NCBI GenBank assembly: GCA_902589175.1
Contig: CACIRX010000009.1
Location: forward strand, 1-39,899
Source: an uncultured Pelagibacteraceae bacterium
Lineage (GTDB): Bacteria; Pseudomonadota; Alphaproteobacteria; Pelagibacterales; AG-422-B15
Direction of reading: 5' to 3'
DNA: 39,899 bases
The notes under the pieces are model-generated. The model did not search any database. It saw only the letters and a program-made list of their open reading frames with translations, and had not been told where the DNA came from. Positions 8,389 through 16,956 of the stretch are shown piece after piece. The position numbers and the translations under genes are program-made. Each line of letters begins with the position of its first letter. The first letter of the stretch is position 1.

Positions 8389-9104
8389 AAAATGTATTAA
8401 TTACAGGAGCAACAGGAGGAATAGGGCAATCCCTAGTGAAAGTCTTCCATGTTAATGGGTGTAATGTTTGTGCAACTGGAACGAATGTAGATAAACTTAG
8501 TTTACTTGAAAGAAAATATAAAACTCGCTTCAAAGGTATACAATGTGATCTTTCAGATGACGATCAGCTTAAGAAACTAGCAGAGGAATCAAATAAATAT
8601 TACGGAAGCACAAATATCTTAATTAACAATGCAGGAATAACTAAAGACAATCTTTTTCTCAGGATGAAAGATGATGAATGGAACGATGTAATAAATATAA
8701 ATTTGAATTCAAATTATAAACTTACTAAGATAGTTATTAAAGATATGATCAAAGCAAAGTGGGGCAGAATAGTAAATATCTCGTCTGATGCAGCTAAAAT
8801 AGGAAATCCTGGACAATCTAATTACGTAGCTTCAAAGTCGGCAATTGAGGGCTTAACAAGGACTATAGCAAATGAAGTAGCTTCAAGAGGAATAACTGTA
8901 AATTGCGTGGCCCCAGGGTTTATAAAGACTGAGATTCTCGACTCGGTGGATAAAAAAAGACTGAGCATGATGGAGGAAAAAATACCACTAGGAAGAATTG
9001 GCAATGTTGATGAAATAGCGTCAGCAGTTTATTATCTTTCCTCAGAAGAATCATCGTATATTACCGGTCAAGTGCTTCATGTTAATGGTGGCTTGACAAT
9101 GTGA
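8385..9104 (+). CDS. fabG: 3-oxoacyl-ACP reductase FabG
   Basis: NADPH-dependent reductase of the first reductive step of fatty-acid elongation. The 239-residue SDR has the TGATGGIG cofactor motif (7-14), N-N-A-G (81-84) and the complete tetrad N-S-Y-K, including S133/S134, Y147 and K151 in the Y-V-A-S-K motif. The C-terminal Y-I-T-G-Q-V-L-H-V-N-G-G is typical of FabG. It overlaps fabD by 4 bp and ends in TGA. The intact Y-x-x-x-K contrasts with the SDR at 28-720. Confidence 0.97.
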   Translation: MKNVLITGATGGIGQSLVKVFHVNGCNVCATGTNVDKLSLLERKYKTRFKGIQCDLSDDDQLKKLAEESNKYYGSTNILINNAGITKDNLFLRMKDDEWNDVININLNSNYKLTKIVIKDMIKAKWGRIVNISSDAAKIGNPGQSNYVASKSAIEGLTRTIANEVASRGITVNCVAPGFIKTEILDSVDKKRLSMMEEKIPLGRIGNVDEIASAVYYLSSEESSYITGQVLHVNGGLTM

Positions 9105-9136
9105 TGCATATCGTAATAAACATGAATAAATTTACC

Positions 9137-9142
9137 TAGGAG
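9137..9142 (+). promoter_or_regulatory. Strong ribosome binding site of acpP
   Basis: TAGGAG lies 5 nt upstream of the acpP ATG at 9148. Most other starts in the window have weak or no Shine-Dalgarno matches, so this strong site fits the high expression expected of acyl carrier protein. Confidence 0.7.
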
Positions 9143-9147
9143 TACAT

Positions 9148-9381
9148 ATGAGTGACGTTGCCGAAAAAGTAAAAAAAATTATTGCTGAGCATCTTGGCAT
9201 AGACGATATGGAGAAGATTACTGAGGATGCAAAATTTATTGATGACCTTGGTGCAGATAGCCTGGATACTGTAGAGCTGGTTATGGCATTTGAGGAAGCT
9301 TTTGACGTAGAAATTCCTGATGAAAAGGCTGAGACAATACTTACAGTAGGTGATGCAATTTCACATTTAGGGTCAAATTAA
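9148..9381 (+). CDS. acpP: Acyl carrier protein
   Basis: This 77-residue acidic protein carries growing acyl chains on a 4'-phosphopantetheine arm. The attachment serine is S38 in G-A-D-S-L-D-T-V-E, the canonical ACP signature, followed by the acidic recognition helix. Length and charge are typical. It lies between fabG and fabF, 43 bp after fabG and 9 bp before fabF, with a strong ribosome binding site. Confidence 0.98.
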   Translation: MSDVAEKVKKIIAEHLGIDDMEKITEDAKFIDDLGADSLDTVELVMAFEEAFDVEIPDEKAETILTVGDAISHLGSN

Positions 9382-9390
9382 TTTACAGGG

Positions 9391-10656
9391 ATGAAAAGAG
9401 TTGTAGTTACTGGCATAGGGTTGGTGACTCCTCTTGGCTGTGGAACTGACATAAATTGGAAAAACTTAATTTCAGGTGTATCAGGTGCAAAAAAAATTAG
9501 TAAATTTGATGCCAGTAATTACAAGTGCCAGGTTGCTTGTGAAGTTCCTATTGACAACAATATAGAAGGTTCATTTGTTCCAGAGGAATGGATAGATAAA
9601 AAAGAAATAAAAAAGTTAGACGAATTCATAAAATATTCTTTAGCTGCAGGTGAAGAAGCTTTCCGACAAAGTAAATTAATGAGCATTAAAGATCCCGATT
9701 CATTCCGTTCTGGATGTATAATAGGTTCAGGTATGGGCGGGCTGCCTGGAATTGAAGAAACTTCTTTGTCTTTTAATAATGGAAAAAAGATAAGTCCTTT
9801 TTTTATAACTGGAAGAATTATAAATATGTCAGCAGGTTATCTATCTATTAAATATAATCTTAAAGGCCCAAATTATTCAACTGTATCAGCATGCGCTTCA
9901 TCTGCTCATGCTATAGGAGAGTCGTTTAGACTAATACAGCATGGCCAGGCAGATATAATGATGACTGGCGGTGCCGAAGCAACAATAAGTCCAATAGGAA
10001 TTGAAGGTTTTACAGCATGTAAAGCACTTAGCACTAAATACAATGCAAATCCGCAGAAAGCGTCCCGACCATTTGACGATGAGCGTGATGGATTTGTAAT
10101 GGGCGAGGGGTCAGCAATACTTATTTTAGAGGAAATGAATCATGCTTTAAATCGAAATGCAGAAATACTCTGTGAAATTAAGGGATATGGAATGTCATCA
10201 GATGCATATCATTATACATTGCCCGAACCTACCGGTGATGGTGCATTTAGAGCAATGAAGAATGCTTTAGATGATGCAATGTTAGATGCAAATCAAATTG
10301 AATATGTTAATGCCCACGGAACATCTACTCCATCAGGTGATAAAGTTGAAGTTTTGGCAATAGACCAAATTTTTAAAAATAATAAAAGTAAAGTAAATGT
10401 ATCTTCAACTAAGTCTCAAATTGGACACTTGTTAGGTGCCGCTGGTGGAGTTGAAGCTGTTTATTCTATATTGTGCCTAATCAATAAAAAGGCTCCATAT
10501 AACTTAAATTTAGAATGTGAAATAGAATCACATAATATTAATTTCTTAAAAGAAAAACCACTTGATATTGAAATCAATAATATTTTATCAAATTCATTTG
10601 GATTTGGCGGAACTAACGTTTCCCTTATACTATCAAAATATGATGAAAGAAAATAA
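9391..10656 (+). CDS. fabF: 3-oxoacyl-ACP synthase II FabF
   Basis: Condensing enzyme that extends acyl-ACP with malonyl-ACP. The 421-residue thiolase-fold protein has the full Cys-His-His triad: C168 in V-S-A-C-A-S-S, H309 in N-A-H-G-T-S-T-P and H346 in I-G-H-L-L-G-A-A-G-G. The C-terminal N-S-F-G-F-G-G-T-N motif is present. It follows acpP closely and overlaps gmk by 17 bp. In many Alphaproteobacteria mltG and a yicC-like gene lie between fabF and gmk; neither is here. Confidence 0.98.
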   Translation: MKRVVVTGIGLVTPLGCGTDINWKNLISGVSGAKKISKFDASNYKCQVACEVPIDNNIEGSFVPEEWIDKKEIKKLDEFIKYSLAAGEEAFRQSKLMSIKDPDSFRSGCIIGSGMGGLPGIEETSLSFNNGKKISPFFITGRIINMSAGYLSIKYNLKGPNYSTVSACASSAHAIGESFRLIQHGQADIMMTGGAEATISPIGIEGFTACKALSTKYNANPQKASRPFDDERDGFVMGEGSAILILEEMNHALNRNAEILCEIKGYGMSSDAYHYTLPEPTGDGAFRAMKNALDDAMLDANQIEYVNAHGTSTPSGDKVEVLAIDQIFKNNKSKVNVSSTKSQIGHLLGAAGGVEAVYSILCLINKKAPYNLNLECEIESHNINFLKEKPLDIEINNILSNSFGFGGTNVSLILSKYDERK

Positions 10657-11248
10657 TAACAGTAATCTTATTATTGTAATTTCATCACCCTCAGGAGCAG
10701 GAAAGACTTCTGTATGTAAAAAATTAATTGAAAGGGACAAACAAATAAGTCTATCAATATCCGATACAACAAGACCAGCAAGAGACAATGAGTCAAATGG
10801 AATTGATTATAATTTTATTGAGGAAATTGAATTTAGAAAGAGAATACAGAACAATTCATACATTGAATACGCCAACGTTTTCGGAAATTTTTATGGATCG
10901 CAACATAAAAATATTATTAATAACTTTAATAATAATAAAGATGTCTTATTTGATATTGACTGGCAGGGTGCTGCGCAATTAAAAAAATCCTCTTACTTTA
11001 ATATCATCTCTATATTTATAATTCCCCCCTCAAAGGAAGCTATTTATAAAAGACTTAAATTACGCGCAGAAACTTCTGGCGATGATAAGATTGCTATAAA
11101 TGAGAGAATGAGACAATACGACACTGAAATGAGCCACAAAGATGATTATGATTACATTATAATAAACGACGTATTAGATACTTGTATAAATGAAATAGAG
11201 TTAATTATTAATCGTCATAGAAAAATACTAGTTAATCAATCTGACTAA
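10640..11248 (+). CDS. gmk: Guanylate kinase
   Basis: ATP-dependent phosphorylation of GMP to GDP. The start is placed at the first of two adjacent ATG codons (10640 or 10643), giving about 202 residues with the normal N-terminus. The frame stays open further upstream but lies wholly inside fabF. The P-loop is S-S-P-S-G-A-G-K-T-S (15-24). The GMP-binding region has S-x-T-T-R-x-x-R, and the lid region R-L-x-x-R and the tail D-Y-x-I-I-N-D are typical. It overlaps fabF by 17 bp at its start and overlaps the opposing rsmA tail by 21 bp (11228-11248). Confidence 0.95.
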   Translation: MMKENNNSNLIIVISSPSGAGKTSVCKKLIERDKQISLSISDTTRPARDNESNGIDYNFIEEIEFRKRIQNNSYIEYANVFGNFYGSQHKNIINNFNNNKDVLFDIDWQGAAQLKKSSYFNIISIFIIPPSKEAIYKRLKLRAETSGDDKIAINERMRQYDTEMSHKDDYDYIIINDVLDTCINEIELIINRHRKILVNQSD

Positions 11249-12025
11249 ATTGCAGTAATCTGAAACTGATAAATTTTCAGGTCTTAAATTATCGTCAATT
11301 TTTAGTTTTAAGAGAAAACTTCTATATTCTTTTAATGTGTTTTTAATTTTTTTTCTTCTACTGCTAAAGGATTTTTCTAAAAGTTTTTCAAGTTTTTTAT
11401 AATTTACTTCTTTGAAATCCTTTATAGGCTCAAACTGAATCACAATACCATCAACTTTTGGTTTAGGAGAGAAAATTGATGCAGGAGCATCTAATAATTT
11501 CTTTACATTACATCGTGCTTGTACAAGTACAGAAAGACGACCGTATTTTTTATTATTATTTTTGGCTAAAATCCTCTCTGCAACTTCTTTTTGGAACATT
11601 AATACCATTTTGTCATAGAAGGAGGGCCATTTAATACTGCCTAACCATAAAGAAAGAAGTCTGGTAGAAATATTAAACGGAAGGTTTCCATAGATTACAA
11701 CTCTATCACTTTCATTTAAGAATTTATTGTAATTGTAAGACAATGCATCGCCTTGAATAACAATTATATTGTTAGAATTTTTATAAGTTTCCTTCAGACG
11801 AGATGCAAGCAAATAATCTTTTTCGATTAAATACAATTTTTTATATTTTTTTTTTGTCAGATATCCTGTTAAGGCTCCTTTTCCAGGGCCAATTTCAATG
11901 AGAATATTATTATTAGATGACTCAATAAACTTATTCATCTCTAAAAGAAATTTGTTATTAGTAATAAAATTTTGACCTAAAGATTTCTTGGCAATTTGAT
12001 TATTTGTAATCAATTGTTGCCTCAT
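11228..12025 (-). CDS. rsmA: 16S rRNA dimethyladenosine transferase RsmA (KsgA)
   Basis: Dimethylates two adjacent adenines in helix 45 of 16S rRNA late in small-subunit assembly. The 265-residue protein has the family G-Q-N-F motif (17-20), SAM-binding motif I E-I-G-P-G-K-G (44-50), G-D-A (92-94) and the catalytic N-L-P-F-N-I-S (114-120). The C-terminal domain is lysine-rich. It overlaps surA by 26 bp and ends in TAG inside the 3' end of gmk. The pdxA gene usually found between rsmA and surA is absent. Confidence 0.96.
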   Translation of the reverse strand: MRQQLITNNQIAKKSLGQNFITNNKFLLEMNKFIESSNNNILIEIGPGKGALTGYLTKKKYKKLYLIEKDYLLASRLKETYKNSNNIIVIQGDALSYNYNKFLNESDRVVIYGNLPFNISTRLLSLWLGSIKWPSFYDKMVLMFQKEVAERILAKNNNKKYGRLSVLVQARCNVKKLLDAPASIFSPKPKVDGIVIQFEPIKDFKEVNYKKLEKLLEKSFSSRRKKIKNTLKEYRSFLLKLKIDDNLRPENLSVSDYCNLVRLIN

Positions 12026-12614
12026 TCATAATATCACGCAATAATTTGCTGCTTTGTAAGTCTAGTTGCCTTTTAATTACTAGACTTTGAGCTTGTTGTG
12101 GTGATATGTCTGGATTTTTACTAATAATTTCATCTATTTCTAATTCACTTACGGATGTAAGTCTTAAAAATAACCCTCTTATCAGTTTGTTCCAAGATAG
12201 CTCATATTTAAGTAAATTTTTAAGTTCTTCATAATTTATATTATTCTTACTTAAGAGCGATAAGATTTGAGATCTATCAATATTATTATTTTTAAAAAAA
12301 TTAAGTTCAAATTCGTTATATTCTATTTCATCAATTTTTATATTGTATTCGTTTATTTTATCTATCTTTACTTTTTCTTGAATCAATTCATCTACTATAT
12401 TATTTAGCATTGCCTGATTGTTTTGAATGTTAATGTTATTACCGTTTATTATTGCAATTAGCTTTAACCTTTGAATTATGTCGTATGAAGTAATCACATT
12501 GTCATTTACTAAAACTGCAATTTTATGATCAATCTTATTTTCAGCAATGATATTTGACATAAAGTAGAAGATAAAAATCAATATTACTGAAGGTTGAATT
12601 ATATTTCTTAGCAT
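12000..12614 (-). CDS. surA: SurA-type periplasmic chaperone without PPIase domains
   Basis: This 204-residue protein has a signal peptide (about 1-24, ending I-I-A) and a SurA N-terminal domain starting I-A-V-L-V-N-D-N-V-I-T-S-Y-D (32-45). The final helix (about 172-204, with Q-A-Q-S-L-V-I-K-R-Q near its start and E-A-T-I-D near its end) resembles the C-terminal helix of the SurA core. No parvulin domain lies between, whereas SurA homologues usually have one or two and exceed 300 residues. It sits directly after lptD and before rsmA, the expected place for surA. The assignment rests on position, signal peptide and the N/C core. It probably chaperones outer-membrane proteins such as LptD. Confidence 0.8.
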   Translation of the reverse strand: MLRNIIQPSVILIFIFYFMSNIIAENKIDHKIAVLVNDNVITSYDIIQRLKLIAIINGNNINIQNNQAMLNNIVDELIQEKVKIDKINEYNIKIDEIEYNEFELNFFKNNNIDRSQILSLLSKNNINYEELKNLLKYELSWNKLIRGLFLRLTSVSELEIDEIISKNPDISPQQAQSLVIKRQLDLQSSKLLRDIMNEATIDYK

Positions 12615-12615
12615 A

Positions 12616-14706
12616 TTAATTTATTATTGGTCCAAAAACCTTTGATTTTCCGTAAGTTCTTGTTGATCCAAAAGGCTTGAGTACAATTGTAAAACTATAT
12701 CCATCGCTTTCTTTTATATCCCTATCAATGGTCAAATCTCTATAATAGTTTAAATCTATACCAAGACAATTATCTTCATAGAGAAGGCCATATTGATAAC
12801 CAATATTTTTATTAGTATCTAAATCCTTTGTTCCAGTAAATTTAAAAAAGAAATTATTTTCAAAATTATATTCACCGCCAATAGCAACTTGCTCATTTGC
12901 AGATGCATATTTGCCAGATGTATAGTCATAGTCTACTTTGAATTTTAGATTGTATAAATCAGAATAAGTATTCATACTAATTGATTTCACATCAACATCT
13001 TTTCTGTCAATAATTATTGAATTATTAATATAGCTTTTTTTGAATGATGCATCAGAAGAAAAGTAATAATCTGATAGCTCTTCATCAGTAGAGTTATCAT
13101 TTTTATTTATTCTATAGCTTTGGCCGATAGTAAACTTAATATTTTTATCAATGTTATTATCTAAGAACCATTCAAACCCGTAATTTAATCTAGGTCCGCT
13201 CTCCCACTCTTTTATTGATGTAGCTCTATTTGCCGAAAAAAGGTTACTGTTAGATATATTTTGTGCACTAGTATAGTTGTTGTACGGTGCAAGTATTGGC
13301 ATTATTTTAGGCGTTAGTGTTTGGGTAAATTTTTCAGAAGATTTAATCAATGGATAGCTAATAACACTACTTATTTGCGGATAAAATCTAATATTACTTA
13401 TATCTTCTGAGTTTTTATTATCAATCGATATAGAAATAGCTCTAAAATTAGCTGTATTTTCGAAAACTAAGCCACTAACATTCTCAATTATATTCTTTTG
13501 CCAATTAATTTGAGATGACGCTAGAGATGTATAGCTATCATTTAAATCTTTATTAAAGTCGAACTGATTATTAATGTTAATTCTCCCATTAAGAACCGGA
13601 TCCTCCAAATCATCTAAATTGTATACTATTCTCGGATAGACATATTCCCATTGCTCACCTTCTTTTGCTAAATGTTTATAACTTGATGAATCTATTGAAA
13701 AATAACTTGAATCATCTGATCTTTTAAAACTTATTCCAGATTTTAAAACAGTTAGTTTATTAATTTTATTTTTTCTCATATAGGTATCATTATTGCTAGT
13801 CTGCAAGAAAGTATTGATAGAGCCATATGGGTTATTGAGTGTACCGTTAAAGAAAAAATGGGTACTTGTTCCTCTCCCGTCATCATTATCATCAATACTT
13901 GTATCAATATTAAATAAACCGCGTTCACTGAGATGGCGATAGTTTAATGAGTAAAAATCGTTGCTCTTTGACTGTAAAGTAGGGGTAATAGTTAAATCTA
14001 TGTTGCTTCTAATATTGTAGAATACTGGTATTGAAAATGAGTCTCCGCGATTTTGGTCAGTTTCAACAGTCGGCATTAAGAAACCTGATCTTTTATTTAC
14101 TGATGGATCGGGATGAGAAAAATAAGGCAAATAAAATACAGGTAAATTAAATAAATGTATTCTTGCATGATCATAATGTATGGTTTTACTTTGACTATCA
14201 TGAAAAATATTTTTTGCTTTTAATTTCCATCCAGGACAACCTTCTATTAAGTAATCATTTTCAAGACACGGTGTATATTCCGCCTCCTCAAGCATATTAA
14301 TGTTATTTTTTTTTACCAATCTTGAACTAACCAGTCTTGATCCATCATCCAATCTAGCTCTTACTTCAGAGCCATTTAAATTTTGTAATTCGTCATCAGA
14401 ATTAAGGTTATGAAAAAAGTATGTATTTCCATCTATATCGTTAAAAATTATATTGCCTTTAGCGCTAATTGAGGATTGACCTTTGTCGTAAATGATTAGA
14501 TCTGAACTAACATTCGATCCTTTTTCGTCTTGAGCAATTGCGTTTCCGCTTGCTCTAATTGTTTCCTCATTCTGGTCTAGTTGTATTTTGTCAGCTGTTA
14601 TTTTAATTTTTTGGTCAGCAGATATTTTATTGGTTGCTAATACGGTAAGAATAATAAACGAAAAAAAGATTATATAAAAATATTTTAATTTAAACAGCTC
14701 AATCAT
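12616..14706 (-). CDS. lptD: LPS-assembly outer-membrane protein LptD
   Basis: Outer-membrane translocon that inserts lipopolysaccharide in the outer leaflet. The 696-residue protein has an N-terminal hydrophobic segment (7-25), an OstA/LptA-like beta-jellyroll (about 35-135, opening I-T-A-D-K-I-Q-L-D) and a large C-terminal beta-barrel domain. Cysteines C147 and C157 lie in the Y-T-P-C ... C-P-G-W region at the junction, and C647 lies near the C-terminus; these are candidates for the disulfides that gate LptD assembly. It overlaps lptG by 8 bp and lies 1 bp before surA. Its presence with lptF and lptG shows that the organism makes LPS or a similar outer leaflet. Confidence 0.93.
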   Translation of the reverse strand: MIELFKLKYFYIIFFSFIILTVLATNKISADQKIKITADKIQLDQNEETIRASGNAIAQDEKGSNVSSDLIIYDKGQSSISAKGNIIFNDIDGNTYFFHNLNSDDELQNLNGSEVRARLDDGSRLVSSRLVKKNNINMLEEAEYTPCLENDYLIEGCPGWKLKAKNIFHDSQSKTIHYDHARIHLFNLPVFYLPYFSHPDPSVNKRSGFLMPTVETDQNRGDSFSIPVFYNIRSNIDLTITPTLQSKSNDFYSLNYRHLSERGLFNIDTSIDDNDDGRGTSTHFFFNGTLNNPYGSINTFLQTSNNDTYMRKNKINKLTVLKSGISFKRSDDSSYFSIDSSSYKHLAKEGEQWEYVYPRIVYNLDDLEDPVLNGRININNQFDFNKDLNDSYTSLASSQINWQKNIIENVSGLVFENTANFRAISISIDNKNSEDISNIRFYPQISSVISYPLIKSSEKFTQTLTPKIMPILAPYNNYTSAQNISNSNLFSANRATSIKEWESGPRLNYGFEWFLDNNIDKNIKFTIGQSYRINKNDNSTDEELSDYYFSSDASFKKSYINNSIIIDRKDVDVKSISMNTYSDLYNLKFKVDYDYTSGKYASANEQVAIGGEYNFENNFFFKFTGTKDLDTNKNIGYQYGLLYEDNCLGIDLNYYRDLTIDRDIKESDGYSFTIVLKPFGSTRTYGKSKVFGPIIN

Positions 14707-15808
14707 TTTGAAAGATTTTTTTAATATTATCTAATTGATATATCAGTAAAGACAAAATTGTAATCAAAAAAGGAAGCATACCTTTTGAAATTATAGGACT
14801 TATCTGAGATGTTGATCCTAAAGCCTCAAGTAAATTTGATATAAAGTAGATTACGAATATAATTATAAGGGAATAGATTATCGTTTTAGTAAACTTGTCA
14901 TTTTGCTTCAATTTTACCACTAGTGAAGATGCCAAAAGCGCAAGAGATGCCATATACAGCGGTAAAAAGATTAGTTCATAAAGGTGCATTTTAAAATCAA
15001 CCGCTGAATATCCAAGCTCCTCTAAAAAACTTATGAAAGTAACGAGACGCCAAATTGAGATGTTTGATGGCGAGGAAAGGCTATCTGTAATATCTTCGGG
15101 CTTAATATTTGTTTGATATATTATTTGCTCTTCATATGAAGCATTTTCAAATTTTGGTGTTACCTGAATATTACTCATATTCCAATACCCATTTTTTAAA
15201 ACAGCTTCCTCTCCATCTAATCGACCTTGAAAAGAGCCTTTTTGATCGTATTCTAATATCATGAAATCATAAATGTGAGTACCTTGTTCCTGTATAGTTT
15301 GAGCATAAAGAACATTAGAAATATTTTTTTCTTGGTTTTCTTGTTTTAGCCAGAGACCATTTTTTGTTATAGAGGCAAACTTATCAACTCGATCAATATA
15401 TTTGTATTCTAATTCACTATATTTGGCATCAAACAATGCTGTAAGAGGATTAATAATAGTAATAAAAAAAATACCTAAAAAGATATATAAAAATATAGCT
15501 GGAATCGTAAATTTGATATTTGAAATTCCAATGGAATTAATAATAATTTTTTCTGAACCTTTTATGAGACCTAGAAAAGATAGAATTGAGGCAGAAAATA
15601 CAACTAAAGGCAAAGTAAAATAAATTAGATTTAAGAAATTGAGCGTTGTTAACTGAAAAATAATTCTTAAAGATATGTTCTTTCCAGTTGATTTTCTTAG
15701 CTGTTCAACAAAATCACCAATAAATAATATTGCCGCAAAAATGATAAAAGTTATTATAAATGAATATAAAAATCTTTTAAATATATATATATTTAATTTA
15801 TTTAGCAT
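14699..15808 (-). CDS. lptG: LPS export ABC transporter permease LptG
   Basis: Inner-membrane permease that with LptF and LptB extracts LPS from the inner membrane. The 369-residue protein follows the YjgP/YjgQ layout: three N-terminal helices (about 12-32, 55-80 and 98-120), a periplasmic beta-jellyroll (about 130-265) and three C-terminal helices (270-290, 305-325 and 338-358). The coupling region near 82-92 has G-S-E-K. It overlaps lptF by 11 bp upstream and lptD by 8 bp downstream. It is called LptG rather than LptF because it is second in the pair and next to lptD. Confidence 0.88.
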   Translation of the reverse strand: MLNKLNIYIFKRFLYSFIITFIIFAAILFIGDFVEQLRKSTGKNISLRIIFQLTTLNFLNLIYFTLPLVVFSASILSFLGLIKGSEKIIINSIGISNIKFTIPAIFLYIFLGIFFITIINPLTALFDAKYSELEYKYIDRVDKFASITKNGLWLKQENQEKNISNVLYAQTIQEQGTHIYDFMILEYDQKGSFQGRLDGEEAVLKNGYWNMSNIQVTPKFENASYEEQIIYQTNIKPEDITDSLSSPSNISIWRLVTFISFLEELGYSAVDFKMHLYELIFLPLYMASLALLASSLVVKLKQNDKFTKTIIYSLIIIFVIYFISNLLEALGSTSQISPIISKGMLPFLITILSLLIYQLDNIKKIFQND

Positions 15809-16916
15809 TCAAATATTTCTTAATCTCTAATGTATCTAAAAAAATTAAAAATATTATTATTGAAAAAAATAATATTGGAAAAATATAGGTGACAATGACT
15901 AGATTACTATTTTCAATTAAAAGGTTTGATGCTGCTATTTGAATTATTTGAAAAATAAAGGCAATTGCCGAAACTATAGCAATAGGAAATAATAAGTCAT
16001 CCCCTGGCTTTTTAGAAAATTTTAATATAATAAGAGGCATTAATGCAAAGATAAAAATGTACAATGGATTTGCTATTCTAGAATGTAACTCGGCAAATTG
16101 TTCCCTTTCATATTTATTAAATTCGTTAATTTTTTTTCCATCCAAATTGCTTATGATTTGATTTGTATATAATTCATCTGAATAAATGTGACTACTTTCT
16201 TGTTTATTATACTGCGTAAGATTTAAATCATAGGTTTCAAATGCAATCTCAGAGATTTTGTTCTCATTGCTTTCAAAAATTTGAATGCTTCCATTATATA
16301 ATCTTAGAATTTTTTTTTCATTTTGTTCAATGAACTCGCCATTTTCAGCGATATACGTTTGAGGGTTTTTTCTATCTTTTATATCGTGGATTAGTAGGCC
16401 ATTGATGCTACGTCCATCTCTCTCTTGCAGAAAGATTGTTAGCGTGTCATCTGGTGATATAAATTTCTTTTCCTTTAAAATCGATGAGTGTATCCCAGAA
16501 GATCGAATATCTATTATTTTATGTCTTATTTCGTTTAGTGATAAAGGGGTAATATAAAGACTAAGAATAATAGTCAAACAATATATTAGTAAAGCAAACA
16601 ATATTACGGGTCTTAATAAGCTTTGATAATCAGATTTTCCAGAGGCCCATAGAACAATTAGCTCACTGTCATTTTTCAATCGATTGATGTTAATTAAAAT
16701 AGATAAAAAAAGGCAGATGGGTATCGTTATAAGTAATATTTTAGGCAATAATAAAAATACATAGGAAAGGTAGGAAATAAAAGAAACATTATCAGACGTC
16801 AACAGTTCTATATGCCTTAATCCTTGCCCAAGCCAAAGAATGGAGCTGAGAAGAATTATCAATAATAAAAAACTTGATGAGATTTCTTTAATCGCATATG
16901 TTGTAAATCTTGACAT
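15798..16916 (-). CDS. lptF: LPS export ABC transporter permease LptF
   Basis: Partner of LptG. The 372-residue protein has the same six-helix layout with a periplasmic domain in the middle (about 125-270). The cytoplasmic coupling segment reads N-D-S-E-L-I-V-L-W-A-S-G (79-90), characteristic of LptF. It is the first gene of lptF-lptG-lptD-surA-rsmA and is divergent from pepA, with only 40 bp between the start codons, so the promoters of both units must be packed there. LptB and LptC are not in this window. Confidence 0.9.
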   Translation of the reverse strand: MSRFTTYAIKEISSSFLLLIILLSSILWLGQGLRHIELLTSDNVSFISYLSYVFLLLPKILLITIPICLFLSILININRLKNDSELIVLWASGKSDYQSLLRPVILFALLIYCLTIILSLYITPLSLNEIRHKIIDIRSSGIHSSILKEKKFISPDDTLTIFLQERDGRSINGLLIHDIKDRKNPQTYIAENGEFIEQNEKKILRLYNGSIQIFESNENKISEIAFETYDLNLTQYNKQESSHIYSDELYTNQIISNLDGKKINEFNKYEREQFAELHSRIANPLYIFIFALMPLIILKFSKKPGDDLLFPIAIVSAIAFIFQIIQIAASNLLIENSNLVIVTYIFPILFFSIIIFLIFLDTLEIKKYLNAK

Positions 16917-16956
16917 TTTCTCAATTATATCAATATTTTGCTAAAGGTATATATGT

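Noticed and set aside
12000..12614. surA as a frameshifted remnant
   Set aside because: Both the N-domain and the C-terminal helix are in one frame, and the gene fits exactly between lptD and rsmA with no leftover parvulin sequence.
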